A stretch of DNA of 64,000 nt from Sinorhizobium alkalisoli (lineage in GTDB: Bacteria; Pseudomonadota; Alphaproteobacteria; Rhizobiales; Rhizobiaceae). Position numbers and translations under genes: made by a program. Under the pieces are notes generated by a model that was given only the letters and a program-made list of their open reading frames with translations, was not told where the DNA came from and made no database searches. Shown in pieces: positions 39,715-48,625 of this stretch (position 1 is its first letter; the number at the start of each line of letters is the position of its first letter). The DNA lies in assembly GCF_008932245.1 (NCBI RefSeq), contig NZ_CP034909.1, positions 3,342,001 to 3,406,000 of the forward strand, written 5' to 3'.

Positions 39715-39736
39715 CATATAAAGAGGTCTTTATATG
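39715..39736. promoter_or_regulatory. Dyad operator upstream of ahcY
   Basis: CATATAAAGA (39715-39724) and TCTTTATATG (39727-39736) are perfect reverse complements two bases apart. The AT-rich dyad stands out in GC-rich DNA and ends about 130 bases before the ahcY ATG. ArsR-family regulators of S-adenosylmethionine/S-adenosylhomocysteine metabolism in alphaproteobacteria bind dyads of this type (as I recall, ATAAAGA/TCTTTAT). It is a good candidate for an SAH-responsive operator. Confidence 0.6.
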
Positions 39737-39775
39737 TTTATATCGGCGGCGGGCAGCATTCCAGAAGCCGAAGTC

Positions 39776-40069
39776 TTACATTTCCTCGCCGAACTTGTCG
39801 CGCACCAGCGCATCGAGGGCGTTGAGGGCCTCTTCCGCCTGCGAACCGCTGGCGCTGACGCAGACGCTGCAGCCGGTGCTCGCGGCAAGCATCATCAAAC
39901 CCATGATCGACGTTCCGCCAACGGTCATGCCGTCTTTGGAAACGGTAATCTCGGCGTCATAGGCCTCGACCGTCTGGACGAACTTCGCCGAGGCGCGTGC
40001 ATGCAGGCCGCGCTTGTTGATGATGAGCAGCTCGCGCGTCAATACCGTATCGGAAAGATGGTCCATCAT
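39776..40069 (-). CDS. ptsH: Phosphocarrier protein HPr
   Basis: This 97-residue HPr has the phospho-accepting His in NKRGLHARAS (His23 from the first Met) and a serine in GGTSIMGLM (Ser54) at the site phosphorylated by HPr kinase. Both regulatory sites are therefore present. The ATGATG start overlaps the stop of the EIIA gene upstream, and the second ATG is equally possible. No enzyme I or sugar permease is nearby, which fits the regulatory PTS of alphaproteobacteria. Confidence 0.95.
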   Translation of the reverse strand: MMDHLSDTVLTRELLIINKRGLHARASAKFVQTVEAYDAEITVSKDGMTVGGTSIMGLMMLAASTGCSVCVSASGSQAEEALNALDALVRDKFGEEM

Positions 40070-40467
40070 TTTCCACTCAGCACGCGGCTGGCGACATTGA
40101 TGTATTTTCGCCCCGCTTCCGAGGCTTCGACAAGAGCCTTGTCCATGTCGCTTTCGCCGCGCACGCCGGCGAGCTTGATCAGCATCGGCAGGTTGGCGCC
40201 GGCGATCACCTCGACGCTGCCGCTACGCATGACCGAAATGGCGAGATTGGAGGGCGTACCGCCGAACATGTCCGTCAGGATGATGACGCCGTCGCCCTCA
40301 TTGGCGCTGTCGACGGCGTTGATGATGTCCTGACGCCGCTGGTCCATGTCGTCCTCGGGGCCGATGCACACCGTCTCGATTGCTTTTTGCGGACCGACGA
40401 CATGTTCCAAGGCATGCCTAAACTCATCCGCCAGCTTGCCATGGGTGACAAGCACAAGTCCGATCAT
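40066..40467 (-). CDS. ptsM: PTS EIIA component, mannose (EIIA-Man) type
   Basis: This 133-residue protein begins MIGLVLVTHGKLADEF, with the phospho-accepting His at position 9. TDMFGGTPSNLA follows near residue 70, the fold signature of EIIA-Man. I chose the ATG at 40467 because upstream codons encode a non-conserved extension. There are no EIIB/IIC transport components, so it is regulatory, receiving phosphate from HPr. It overlaps ptsH and lies 157 bases after hprK. Confidence 0.93.
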   Translation of the reverse strand: MIGLVLVTHGKLADEFRHALEHVVGPQKAIETVCIGPEDDMDQRRQDIINAVDSANEGDGVIILTDMFGGTPSNLAISVMRSGSVEVIAGANLPMLIKLAGVRGESDMDKALVEASEAGRKYINVASRVLSGK

Positions 40468-40624
40468 GGGTATCTTTGCTCCAACTGAATCCGCAACTCG
40501 TCGATGGGTGAGATATCGCAATGCAGCAATTTCGTCCACCTGTTGGGGCGGCCATCTTGGCAAGGAAAAGGCGAAGTGCAAGCCTAAAATGCCGAAAAAG
40601 CAGCCGTTTTGCTGTCGCATAGGG

Positions 40625-41080
40625 CTAAATGCCTAATTTTTCGGGCAGTATCGCGAGCAGCGCGTCGAGCGGCGAGAGAGGGCCTTCAACGGGAAGGCGT
40701 ATCATTGGCAGGCCATTGCCAACTTGTAGATGCAATCGCTCCTGCTCCGGCGGCAGGCGGGGGTCATGCGGTGCCTTCACCGGCAGGATAGCCCAGTCGA
40801 GAATGCAGGCCGGGACGATGTCCACTGCGGCGATGCCGGCGCCGCGAATTTCGATCAGGCCGCGAATGGCGGCCGGGCAACGCGCCACGACGCGGCCGTT
40901 CTCCAGCGACAGGTCGACCCGGTCGTCGGCAACAAGTGCCGCAAAGCGCCCGCGGCGCCGCACCTGCGAAATCAAGGAGAGCGCCAGCGCCGACTTTCCC
41001 GAGCCGGAAGCGCCGGTCAAGAGAAAGCCGGTCGTGCCAAGCACGATCGCCGTCGCATGGATGTTGCAGCCGGCCGTCAC
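40625..41080 (-). CDS. hprK: Short HPr kinase/phosphorylase
   Basis: This 151-residue protein corresponds only to the C-terminal catalytic domain of HPr kinase. Its P-loop is TGASGSGKSALALS, with ADDRVDL (catalytic Asp region) and LIEIRGAGI (the family signature). Firmicute HprK proteins are about 310 residues; the truncated form is normal in alphaproteobacteria. It would phosphorylate the serine of HPr. Its ATG overlaps the chvG stop (ATGA), tying it translationally to the envelope-sensing kinase. Confidence 0.93.
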   Translation of the reverse strand: MTAGCNIHATAIVLGTTGFLLTGASGSGKSALALSLISQVRRRGRFAALVADDRVDLSLENGRVVARCPAAIRGLIEIRGAGIAAVDIVPACILDWAILPVKAPHDPRLPPEQERLHLQVGNGLPMIRLPVEGPLSPLDALLAILPEKLGI

Positions 41081-42861
41081 GCGCTCTGCTCTGCAGGTAG
41101 CGACAAGACGAAGCGGGCACCAGTCACGCGACCGTCCTTGCCGACGATGTTCTCGGCCTTCAACGCGCCCCCGTGGGCCTCGGCAATCTGGCGCGAGATA
41201 GACAGGCCCAGGCCGGAGTTCTGGCCGAAATCCTCGCCCTCCGGCCGGTCGGTGTAGAATCGCTCGAAGATGCGGTCGATGTCCTCCGCCTGGATGCCGG
41301 GTCCGTTGTCCTCGACCGTGACGATGCAGCGCGACCGCGAGCGGCTCAGCCGCAGGATGATGCGACCGTTCGGCGTGGGCACGAAGGAGCGCGCATTCTC
41401 GATGAGATTGGTGATGATCTGGCTGATGCGCAGCTCATAGCCGCTGACGAAGAAATTCGCCTTCGGATTGTCCTTTCGGTCGATGACGAAGTCGAGCAGT
41501 ACCGCTTTCTTGCTGCCGCGGACCTGCCGCGAGATGTCGACGAGGTCGCCGAGGAGTTTTTCCAGGTCGATCTTCTTCGCATCGCTCCGGGCAAGCTCGG
41601 CGTCGAGCCGGGAAGCGTCGGAAATGTCGCTGATCAGGCGGTCGAGGCGCCTGACATCGTGCTGGATGATGTCGAGCAGCCGCTTCTTGGAATCCTCGGT
41701 GCGCGCGAGCGGCAGGGTCTCCACCGCGCTACGCAGCGAGGTCAGCGGATTCTTCAGCTCATGGCTGACATCGGCGGCAAAATTCTCGATCGCGGCGATG
41801 CGGTCGTAAAGTGCCGTCGTCATTTCCCGCAGTGCAATCGAGAGATTGCCGATCTCGTCCTGGCGGGAGGAGAAGTCCGGGATTTCCTCGCGTTCCTTGG
41901 CGCCGCGGCGCACGCGGATGGCTGCCGCCGCCAGCCGTCGCAGCGGATTGGCGATGGTCGAAGAGAGGAGCAGCGAAAGGATGACGTTGACGAGTGCGGC
42001 AACGCCGAACACGCGGATGATCGCCAGGCGCTCGGCGTGCACGATCTTGTCGATGTCGCCCGCCTGGGTGGAGAGCAGCAGCACGCCGAGCACCGCACGG
42101 AAACGCTGCACCGGTACCGCCACGGATACGATCAGTTCGCCCTTTTCGGTGACGCGCACGACCGCGCCGCGCACGCCGGTCAGCGCGTTCATCACTTCCG
42201 GATAGACCGAGCCGTTGCCGCCGGGCGGCTCCTTGTAGAGCGGCAGGTTGCTCGGCTGCAAGAGCCGGTTGAACCAGGTACTGATTGTCTCCGTGATGCC
42301 GGGCGTTTCCGGATCGACGGGCGGCAGATCGAAGCGAAGCACCTGGCCACCGCTATAGAGATGGCGCGAGTCGAGTAGCAGATCGGCATCGGCGTCGAAG
42401 AGACGGGCGCGCGTGCGCGTCGGCGAGATGAGCCTTCGGAGAACCGGCGCGACCCGGTCCTGGATAATCGGGAATTCCAGGTCCTCGTCACTCGGCAGCG
42501 GCGTGATGCTCTCGCCGGCCTGAAGTTCCAGCAGCTTTTCCGGATCGATGGTGATCGAGTTCGTGTCGACCGATGCCGATGCGGAAATCGCGCCGGCGAT
42601 GATTTCGCCCTGTGTCAGCAGGCTTTCCACGCGGGCGTCGATGAGCCCCTCGCGAAACTGGTTGAGATACATGATCCCGCCGACCAGCACGATGAGCGCG
42701 ACGAGGTTGAAGAAGACGATTCGCCGCGTCAGACTCGAAAAGACGGCGTTGCCGAACAGGCGGCGGATCAGCGTGAAGGGGTGCGCCCAACGACGCTGTC
42801 CGCGCAACGCAGAGGGCCTCCCGTCCGAGTCGTCGATCTCGCCCCGCAAGACTTCTACCAA
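41077..42861 (-). CDS. chvG: ChvG/ExoS sensor histidine kinase
   Basis: This inner-membrane kinase of about 594 residues has two transmembrane segments (VFFNLVALIVLVGGIMYL and VAALVNVILSLLLSS). They flank a periplasmic domain of about 200 residues, then come HAMP, the H-box FAADVSHELKNPLTSL (His367) and an ATPase with NLIENA, VEDNGPGI and GLGLSISRQ. With ChvI it controls exopolysaccharide, motility and acid/envelope responses and is kept inactive by periplasmic ExoR. I chose a TTG at 42861 because GGGAG lies 8 bases upstream and the length agrees with ExoS; the frame is open to 43155, so the start is uncertain. Confidence 0.93.
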   Translation of the reverse strand: MVEVLRGEIDDSDGRPSALRGQRRWAHPFTLIRRLFGNAVFSSLTRRIVFFNLVALIVLVGGIMYLNQFREGLIDARVESLLTQGEIIAGAISASASVDTNSITIDPEKLLELQAGESITPLPSDEDLEFPIIQDRVAPVLRRLISPTRTRARLFDADADLLLDSRHLYSGGQVLRFDLPPVDPETPGITETISTWFNRLLQPSNLPLYKEPPGGNGSVYPEVMNALTGVRGAVVRVTEKGELIVSVAVPVQRFRAVLGVLLLSTQAGDIDKIVHAERLAIIRVFGVAALVNVILSLLLSSTIANPLRRLAAAAIRVRRGAKEREEIPDFSSRQDEIGNLSIALREMTTALYDRIAAIENFAADVSHELKNPLTSLRSAVETLPLARTEDSKKRLLDIIQHDVRRLDRLISDISDASRLDAELARSDAKKIDLEKLLGDLVDISRQVRGSKKAVLLDFVIDRKDNPKANFFVSGYELRISQIITNLIENARSFVPTPNGRIILRLSRSRSRCIVTVEDNGPGIQAEDIDRIFERFYTDRPEGEDFGQNSGLGLSISRQIAEAHGGALKAENIVGKDGRVTGARFVLSLPAEQSA

Positions 42862-43210
42862 GCCTTCTGCTCCCGCGACGAAACCTTCGTCGCTTTTGTT
42901 CCTCTTCGCCGGCCAGTGGGCCACGATGTCGTTTGCGCGGTCCGACCTTCTCCAACAACCGCGGCGGCCGGATTTCTGCACATTTTCCGCGGGCCGAATC
43001 CGACCCGCGGCACGCCAGTGATTCAGGCGCTGTAGCGACCTTCGCTTGCGGCCGCAGGGGTCGGAGTGCGGCATGAACCGCTGACCTGCGCCTTTTGCCG
43101 CGCCCACGGCCCGGCGGCGGTTTCGCACCGCGGCAATCTGCGCCCCGCCTCTCAATGCGCCACAATCGGTGTGATGGCAAGTCCTGCCTGGAGCGCGAGA
43201 ACTCTTGGGG
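42862..43210. other. 349-base chvI-chvG spacer
   Basis: No gene on either strand is convincing here. The chvG frame remains open to 43155, so part of this stretch may encode an N-terminal extension. The residues there are Arg- and Gly-rich, contain no hydrophobic or domain-like pattern, and look non-coding. I see no strong hairpin or T-tract, so chvG is probably co-transcribed with chvI. Confidence 0.4.
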
Positions 43211-43936
43211 TCAGGCCGTCTCGCGGAAGCGGTAGCCGACGCCGTAGAGCGTTTCGATCATGTCGAACTCGTTGTCGACCATCTTGAACTTCTTGCGGAG
43301 CCGCTTGATATGGCTGTCGATCGTCCGATCGTCGACATAGACCTGCTCGTCATAGGCGGCGTCCATCAGCGCGTCGCGGCTTTTGACGACGCCAGGGCGC
43401 TGCGCCAGCGAGTGCAGGATCAGGAATTCCGTTACCGTCAGCGTCACTGGCTCGTTCTTCCAGGTGCAGGTGTGACGCTCCTGGTCCATGACGAGCTGAC
43501 CGCGTTCCAGCGAGCGGGCGGGCGTGTCGCCGTTCTTCGGCGTGCCGGCGGCGCCGGCAGCCACGATCTCGCGGTTGGCCGCGCGACGCAGGATCGCTTT
43601 CACTCGCTCCACCAGCAGCCGCTGGGAAAAGGGCTTGGTGATGAAATCGTCCGCGCCCATCTTGAGTCCGAAGAGCTCGTCGATCTCCTCGTCCTTGGAG
43701 GTCAGGAAGATCACGGGCAGATCCGATTTCTGTCTCAGCCGGCGCAACAGCTCCATGCCGTCCATGCGCGGCATCTTGATGTCGAAGATCGCGAGCTGCG
43801 GCGGGCGTGCCAGCAGGCCCTCGAGCGCGGATGCGCCGTCGGTGTAGGTTTCGACCTTGTACCCCTCGGCTTCCAGCGCGATGGACACGGATGTCAGGAT
43901 GTTGCGGTCGTCATCGACAAGCGCGATGGTCTGCAT
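43211..43936 (-). CDS. chvI: ChvI response regulator (OmpR/PhoB type)
   Basis: This 241-residue regulator has a receiver domain beginning [14 protein letters not shown], phospho-acceptor Asp52 in [10 protein letters not shown] and the conserved Lys in FITKPFS. A C-terminal winged helix (about 140-235) ends with [11 protein letters not shown] and LYGVGYRF. It is the partner of ChvG. I chose the ATG at 43936; an upstream in-frame ATG at 43993 would add residues with no receiver homology. The gene is divergent from pckA across 327 bases. Confidence 0.96.
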   Translation of the reverse strand: MQTIALVDDDRNILTSVSIALEAEGYKVETYTDGASALEGLLARPPQLAIFDIKMPRMDGMELLRRLRQKSDLPVIFLTSKDEEIDELFGLKMGADDFITKPFSQRLLVERVKAILRRAANREIVAAGAAGTPKNGDTPARSLERGQLVMDQERHTCTWKNEPVTLTVTEFLILHSLAQRPGVVKSRDALMDAAYDEQVYVDDRTIDSHIKRLRKKFKMVDNEFDMIETLYGVGYRFRETA

Positions 43937-44263
43937 CGTATTCAACTCCGTCTTTTGATGTCCGGTGGCCGGAACCGCTCGAAACGGCGGCAACCGCGAG
44001 TCACGGTCGCGTTACATGAGTATAAAGGTGGAACAAATTGTGGCGAAGTGCAAAAGCCATTGCTCCGTCGCTCCCGCGGCGGGGCGGAAACACGACGCAG
44101 AATGGCGCGATTTAACCGATTAAAAAAACACAAAATTTCTTTAAATCGATTAATATACTGAAATCATTACTCTTTTCGGATAGGCTATCTTGTTTTCAGA
44201 ATTCCGGATCAGTATGTTCCGGCCAAATTCAACGCCGTCGGCAAACACGAAGGAAGCTTGACC
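43937..44263. other. 327-base divergent chvI-pckA regulatory region
   Basis: This gap has no gene. The pckA-proximal half is sharply AT-rich compared with the surroundings and holds two similar dyads (44111-44124 and 44140-44154). The chvI-proximal half contains no dyad I would single out. Promoters for both genes must lie here. I could not assign -35 and -10 boxes confidently. Confidence 0.6.
44111..44154. promoter_or_regulatory. Two tandem LacI/GalR-like operator dyads upstream of pckA
   Basis: TTTAACCGATTAAA (44111-44124) and TTAAATCGATTAAT (44141-44154) share the pattern TTAAnCGATTAA around a central CG. Their centres (between 44117/44118 and 44147/44148) are exactly 30 bases apart, about three helical turns. 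CG-centred dyads are typical of LacI/GalR regulators, and a LacI-type regulator of pckA (PckR) is known in S. meliloti. The link to PckR is inference. Confidence 0.5.
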
Positions 44264-45874
44264 ATGGAGCAGCTTGGCAGCCGCAACCCCTCGAACGGTC
44301 TCGAAACGATCGGCTTTTCCGACCTCGCGGTCGTTCGCTACAACTTCGAGGCAGCGGAGCTTTACGAAGAAGCCCTTCGCCGCGGCGAGGCGCAGCTGAC
44401 GGCTGAGGGGGCGCTCTGCGCGCGCACCGGCCAACACACCGGCCGATCGCCGAAGGACAAGTACATCGTGCGCGATGCGGCGACCGCCGGTGAGATCTGG
44501 TGGGACAACAACAGCGCCATGACGCCGGAAAACTTCGATCGCCTGCACCAGGACATGCTGGCGCATGCCAAGGGCATGTCGCTCTATGTGCAGGATCTGA
44601 TCGGCGGTGCCGATCCGGAGAACGAACTGCCGACGCGCGTCGTCACGGAATTCGCCTGGCACTCCCTGTTCATCCGCAACCTTCTGATCCGGCCCGAGCG
44701 CGAAGCGCTTGCGAGCTTTGCACCCCAGCTTACGATCATCGACCTGCCGAGCTTCAAGGCTGATCCGGAGCGCCACGGTTGCCGCAGCGAAACCATAATC
44801 GCCTGCGATTTCACCAAGGGTCTGGTGCTGATCGGTGGCACCTCCTATGCCGGCGAGATGAAGAAGTCGGTCTTTACCGTGCTCAACTACCTGCTGCCGA
44901 AGAAAGCGGTAATGCCGATGCACTGTTCGGCCAATGTCGGCCCCGACGGCGATACGGCCGTCTTCTTCGGCCTCTCCGGCACCGGCAAGACGACGCTGTC
45001 CGCCGATCAGAGCCGGACGCTGATTGGTGACGACGAGCACGGCTGGGGCGACAAGGGCGTCTTCAACTTCGAAGGCGGCTGCTACGCCAAGGCGATCCGC
45101 CTGTCGGAATCCGCCGAGCCTGAAATTTTCTCGACGACGAGGCGCTTCGGCACCGTCATGGAAAACGTCGTCCTTGACGCTCGGCGCATGCCGGATTTCG
45201 ATGACGGCTCGCTGACGGAGAACACCCGCATCGCCTACCCGCTGCATTTCATTCCCAATGCGAGCAGGACCGGCACGGCGCCGCAGCCGCGCACCATCAT
45301 CATGCTGACGGCGGACGCCTTCGGCGTGATGCCGCCGATTGCCAAGCTGACGCCGGAACAGGCAATGTACCACTTCCTCTCCGGATACACCGCCAAGGTT
45401 GCCGGTACGGAAAAGGGGGTGACGGAGCCGGAGGCGACTTTCTCGACCTGCTTCGGTGCACCCTTCATGCCGCGCCATCCGTCCGAATACGGCAATCTTC
45501 TCAAGGAGCTGATCGCCAAGAACGGCGTTACCTGCTGGCTCGTCAACACCGGCTGGACCGGCGGGGCCTACGGCACGGGCAGCCGCATGCCGATCAAGGT
45601 CACGCGTGCCCTTCTGGCGGCGGCGCTCGATGGCTCCTTGAACAGTGCCGCATTCCGCACCGATGCGAACTTCGGCTTCGCGGTACCGGTGTCGGTCCCG
45701 GGCGTCGACGACCGTATTCTCGATCCGCGCTCCACCTGGGCGGACGGCAAAGCCTATGACGTCCAGGCGCGGCGGCTGGTAGACATGTTCATCGCCAACT
45801 TTGGGAAGTTCGAGAGCCATGTCGACGGCAGCGTGCGCGACGCCGCCCCCGGCCCCCGGCTCGCTGCCGAATAG
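44264..45874 (+). CDS. pckA: Phosphoenolpyruvate carboxykinase (ATP)
   Basis: This 536-residue gluconeogenic enzyme converts oxaloacetate and ATP to phosphoenolpyruvate. The P-loop is [15 protein letters not shown]. The metal/substrate residues lie in [10 protein letters not shown] and in the [13 protein letters not shown] region. The length equals that known for rhizobial PckA. I chose the ATG at 44264, with AGGAAG 7 bases upstream; the TTG at 44258 is less suitable. The gene is essential for growth on C4-dicarboxylates in rhizobia and is expected to be carbon-source regulated through the upstream dyads. Confidence 0.97.
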   Translation: MEQLGSRNPSNGLETIGFSDLAVVRYNFEAAELYEEALRRGEAQLTAEGALCARTGQHTGRSPKDKYIVRDAATAGEIWWDNNSAMTPENFDRLHQDMLAHAKGMSLYVQDLIGGADPENELPTRVVTEFAWHSLFIRNLLIRPEREALASFAPQLTIIDLPSFKADPERHGCRSETIIACDFTKGLVLIGGTSYAGEMKKSVFTVLNYLLPKKAVMPMHCSANVGPDGDTAVFFGLSGTGKTTLSADQSRTLIGDDEHGWGDKGVFNFEGGCYAKAIRLSESAEPEIFSTTRRFGTVMENVVLDARRMPDFDDGSLTENTRIAYPLHFIPNASRTGTAPQPRTIIMLTADAFGVMPPIAKLTPEQAMYHFLSGYTAKVAGTEKGVTEPEATFSTCFGAPFMPRHPSEYGNLLKELIAKNGVTCWLVNTGWTGGAYGTGSRMPIKVTRALLAAALDGSLNSAAFRTDANFGFAVPVSVPGVDDRILDPRSTWADGKAYDVQARRLVDMFIANFGKFESHVDGSVRDAAPGPRLAAE

Positions 45875-45885
45875 GTTCGAGCCCC

Positions 45886-45901
45886 TGATTCACGTGAAAC
45901 C
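45886..45901. other. Candidate parS (ParB-binding) site 1
   Basis: TGATTCACGTGAAACC matches the bacterial chromosomal parS consensus TGTTTCACGTGAAACA at 14 of 16 positions. The 10-base dyad core TTCACGTGAA is intact. It lies in the intergenic space after pckA. A second copy with the same kind of deviations is at 56236-56251. Confidence 0.75.
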
Positions 45902-45906
45902 CGGCT

Positions 45907-46006
45907 CTACAGCGCCGCGCGTCTTACGAGACGCGCGGCGCTGTAGCACTTTGAAGTGCTGCATGTCTTTGTCCTTAAATCCAGGTCGATTAAAGGAGAC
46001 ATGCAG
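45907..46006. repeat. Composite palindromic intergenic repeat (full copy)
   Basis: Three nested dyads lie in series. The first is an 18-base perfect stem, CTACAGCGCCGCGCGTCT (45907-45924) with its complement at 45929-45946 and loop TACG. The second is AGCACTT/AAGTGCT (45945-45951, 45954-45960). The third is CTGCATGTCT/AGACATGCAG (45959-45968, 45997-46006), with an imperfect inner stem. The same modules occur in reverse order at 52390-52493 and partly at 24333-24380. It may also terminate pckA, although there is no T-tract. It looks like a dispersed non-coding repeat of the kind found between rhizobial genes. Confidence 0.75.
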
Positions 46007-46161
46007 TAGCGGCCGGGTATTCCATGGCGCTGGGACGCCGCAAGCTCCCTCCTATCCGGTGCCGGCTTCCTGCCGCGCCCATCAGGTCGCAACGGCGAGA
46101 GGATGAATAGGCGAACGGAAAGTTGCTTCACACGTTTCCCTCCTTCGTGCGATAGGGGGCC

Positions 46162-46596
46162 ATGGCAAGCGAACCGCTTTACATCAATGAGACGATCGTG
46201 ATCGCCGGCTGGGAGCTGACGGAGCAATTCGTGCTGGCCGGCGGCCCGGGTGGTCAGAACGTCAACAAGGTGTCGTCGGCCGTTCAGTTGTTCTTCGACG
46301 TCGCGGCGTCCCCGTCGTTGCCGGAGCGCATCAAGACGAACGCGCTGAAGCTTGCCGGCCGCCGCGCCTCTAAAGACGGCGTGCTGATGATCGAGGCCAA
46401 TCGCTTCCGCAGCCAGGAGCGCAATCGCGAGGATGCCCGCGAAAGGCTGAAGGAACTTATAACGAAGGCGGCCGAGCCGCCGCCTCCGCCGCGCAAGAAG
46501 ACAAAGCCGACGCGCGGGTCAGTCGAGAGACGGCTGAAAGAGAAATCCGGCCGCGCCGAGATCAAGAGGCTGCGTACGCGGCCGGAAGGCGACTGA
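46162..46596 (+). CDS. arfB: Ribosome rescue peptidyl-tRNA hydrolase ArfB (YaeJ)
   Basis: This 144-residue protein has the release-factor motif GGPGGQNVNKVSSAVQL near residues 29-45. The basic C-terminal tail (KKTKPTRGSVERRLKEKSG) inserts into the empty mRNA channel of stalled ribosomes. It hydrolyses peptidyl-tRNA independently of a stop codon. It lacks the codon-recognition domains of RF1/RF2, and its length fits ArfB. It is followed by an alkB-like gene with a 185-base gap. Confidence 0.93.
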   Translation: MASEPLYINETIVIAGWELTEQFVLAGGPGGQNVNKVSSAVQLFFDVAASPSLPERIKTNALKLAGRRASKDGVLMIEANRFRSQERNREDARERLKELITKAAEPPPPPRKKTKPTRGSVERRLKEKSGRAEIKRLRTRPEGD

Positions 46597-46781
46597 GGCG
46601 CCGATGCTGTTTCGGGTGGTCGCGCGCGGCGCCGGGCGCTACTCCCCTTGAATTGTTTCCACACTTCGTCGTCTTTTGTGTCGAAGACGCGCGACAATCC
46701 AGTGCGACCCCGGGGTCGGGGCAATGCGACACGGTTCGTGCAAGACGCGCGCGTTGGTCCAGGCCCACAGGAGAGACCCCG

Positions 46782-47393
46782 ATGCAGGTGCTGCCGAATG
46801 GCGTCAGGCATATTCCCGGCTTTCTCGACCGGAGCCGGCAGGAGCAACTGGTCGAAGCGATTCGCGACGTCGTCGCCGAAGCGCCGCTTTATGTGCCGCA
46901 AATGCCAAGGACAGGTAAGCCCCTGTCGGTGCGGATGACCAATTGCGGTGCGCTCGGCTGGGTGACGGATCGCCAAGGCGGCTATCGCTATCAGGAGAGA
47001 CATCCGCTGACCGGACGCCCTTGGCCACCGATGCCGGACCAGCTCCTGGAGATCTGGCGCGCAGTTTCGGCAAGCGACAAGGCGCCCGAAGCCTGCCTCG
47101 TCAACTTCTATTCGGCCGACGCCCGCATGGGCCTGCACCAGGATCGGGACGAACTCGACCTCGAGACTGCGGTCGTGTCGATCTCGCTCGGCGACAGCTG
47201 CATTTTCCGGGTGGGTGGGACGAGCCGTGGCGGCCAGACCATGTCCTTCAGGCTCGAAAGCGGCGATGTCGTCGTGCTCGGCGGCGATGGCCGGCTCGCC
47301 TTCCATGGCGTCGACCGCATCCATCCGAATACTTCGACCTTGCTCAGGGACGGCGGCCGGCTGAACCTGACGCTGCGGCGGGTCAATCCTTGA
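46782..47393 (+). CDS. alkB: AlkB-like Fe(II)/2-oxoglutarate dioxygenase
   Basis: This 203-residue protein has the dioxygenase iron ligands in GLHQDRDE (HxD) and FHGVDRIHP (distal His). The 2-oxoglutarate-binding arginines lie in the terminal LNLTLRRVNP. VNFYSADARMGLHQD is characteristic of AlkB, which removes alkyl lesions such as 1-methyladenine and 3-methylcytosine from nucleic acids. I chose the ATG at 46782, preceded by AGGAGAG; the longer open frame upstream is not AlkB-like. No ada gene is adjacent. Confidence 0.93.
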   Translation: MQVLPNGVRHIPGFLDRSRQEQLVEAIRDVVAEAPLYVPQMPRTGKPLSVRMTNCGALGWVTDRQGGYRYQERHPLTGRPWPPMPDQLLEIWRAVSASDKAPEACLVNFYSADARMGLHQDRDELDLETAVVSISLGDSCIFRVGGTSRGGQTMSFRLESGDVVVLGGDGRLAFHGVDRIHPNTSTLLRDGGRLNLTLRRVNP

Positions 47394-47454
47394 GAAGCGG
47401 ACGGCAAGTCCGCTGCCGAGATCACGTTTTTGGACGACTCAGGCCCCTCCTCAA

Positions 47455-47590
47455 CCCCTCCTCACAAGGGGGAGGGGCCTCCCCAAGCCGCACCGCGCGT
47501 GCCCCATCTTGTGCTTCAGCGAAAGGCATAAAGAATTGAAGTTGCAGACGATTACCGCGAGCGCCAAGCCCCTCACCATTGTGGGGAGGG
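47455..47590. repeat. GC-rich CCCCTCC/GGAGGGG hairpin repeats between alkB and coaA
   Basis: Two hairpins share the same core: CCCCTCC (47455-47461) with GGAGGGG (47471-47477), and CCCCTCAC (47569-47576) with GTGGGGAGGG (47581-47590). Similar units occur at 62281-62300 and 62402-62423. The alkB and coaA genes converge here, so the hairpins could aid termination, but the family-like recurrence suggests a dispersed repeat. Confidence 0.6.
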
Positions 47591-47629
47591 TATTTTCCGC
47601 AACACGTGGGAGGATTACCTTCGGGCGGC

Positions 47630-48625
47630 TCAGAGCTTCCTCAGCGCCACCGTTTCAGTGAGGTGATTGGGGCCCTTCTGCAGGATGAGGTCGGCGCGCG
47701 GTCGCGTCGGAAGGATGTTCTGGTGAAGGTTCTTCAGGTTGATGTTGTGCCAGAGCCCTTCTGCGATCGCCAAGGCCGCCTGCTCGCTGATCGTCGCATA
47801 GCGGTGGAAGAAGGATTGCGGGTTCTGGAAGGCCGTTTCGCGCAGGCGCATGAAGCGGCTCACATACCAGCTGTGGATGAGGCTTTCCTCAGCGTCGATA
47901 TAGATGGAAAAATCGAAGAAGTCGGAAACCATCGGCACGATCTTGCCATCGGCGGGCAGGTCGCGCGACTGCAGCACGTTGATCCCCTCGAAGATCAGGA
48001 TGTCCGGCCGGTCGATGATCTGGAACTGGTCGGGAATGACGTCATAGGTCAGATGCGAATAGGTCGGCGCCATGACGTTCGGCCGTCCGGCCTTGATCGC
48101 GGAGAGGAAGCGAAGTAGCGCTCCGATGTCGTAGCTCTCCGGGAAGCCCTTGCGGTCCATCAGGCTTTCCCGCTGCAGGATCGCGTTGGGGTAGAGAAAG
48201 CCGTCGGTGGTGATGAGATCGACCTTGGGGCTCGACGGCCAGCGGGCGAGCAGTTCGGCAAGAATGCGGGCGGTCGTCGATTTGCCGACGGCGACGGAAC
48301 CGGCAATACCGATGACGAACGGGGTCTTCGTTTCGTCCGACATGCTGAGGAAGCGCTTGCGTTGCTGAAACAGGATCTGCGACGCCTCGACATGGGCGGA
48401 AAGAAGCCGCGACAGCGACAGATAGATGCGGCGCACTTCGCCGAGATCGACCGGATCGTTGAGCGAGCGCAGCCGCTGTACCTCGTCGGCCGTCAGCGTC
48501 AGGGGCGTATCGGCGCGAAAGCGCGACCATTCCTCGGCGGAGAAGACGTGATAGGGCGAATACTCGCCCCCCTGTAGAATGCCCGGAATTTCCGCCGGCT
48601 CGGTATCGTTCGCGGCGATGCTCAT
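47630..48625 (-). CDS. coaA: Pantothenate kinase, type I
   Basis: This 331-residue P-loop kinase catalyses the first committed step of coenzyme A synthesis. Key motifs are [17 protein letters not shown] (Walker A), [21 protein letters not shown] and [10 protein letters not shown]. The N-terminal [16 protein letters not shown] is usual for CoaA. Its ATG overlaps the hisE stop (ATGA), so it is the last gene of the his operon. The his-coaA linkage is common in rhizobia. Confidence 0.96.
   Translation of the reverse strand: MSIAANDTEPAEIPGILQGGEYSPYHVFSAEEWSRFRADTPLTLTADEVQRLRSLNDPVDLGEVRRIYLSLSRLLSAHVEASQILFQQRKRFLSMSDETKTPFVIGIAGSVAVGKSTTARILAELLARWPSSPKVDLITTDGFLYPNAILQRESLMDRKGFPESYDIGALLRFLSAIKAGRPNVMAPTYSHLTYDVIPDQFQIIDRPDILIFEGINVLQSRDLPADGKIVPMVSDFFDFSIYIDAEESLIHSWYVSRFMRLRETAFQNPQSFFHRYATISEQAALAIAEGLWHNINLKNLHQNILPTRPRADLILQKGPNHLTETVALRKL

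Noticed and set aside
39587..39775. S-adenosylhomocysteine riboswitch in the ahcY leader
   Set aside because: I found a dyad operator and a small CCCCGC/GCGGGG hairpin but not the conserved SAH-riboswitch core by eye. A covariance-model search would be decisive.
42862..43155. N-terminal extension of ChvG of up to 98 residues
   Set aside because: The residues are Arg/Gly-rich without domain character, and a TTG with a good ribosome-binding site gives the known ExoS length.
45875..45890. GGTTCGAGCCCC just after pckA looks like a tRNA T-arm
   Set aside because: No acceptor, D or anticodon arms can be formed around it; it is chance sequence next to the parS-like site.
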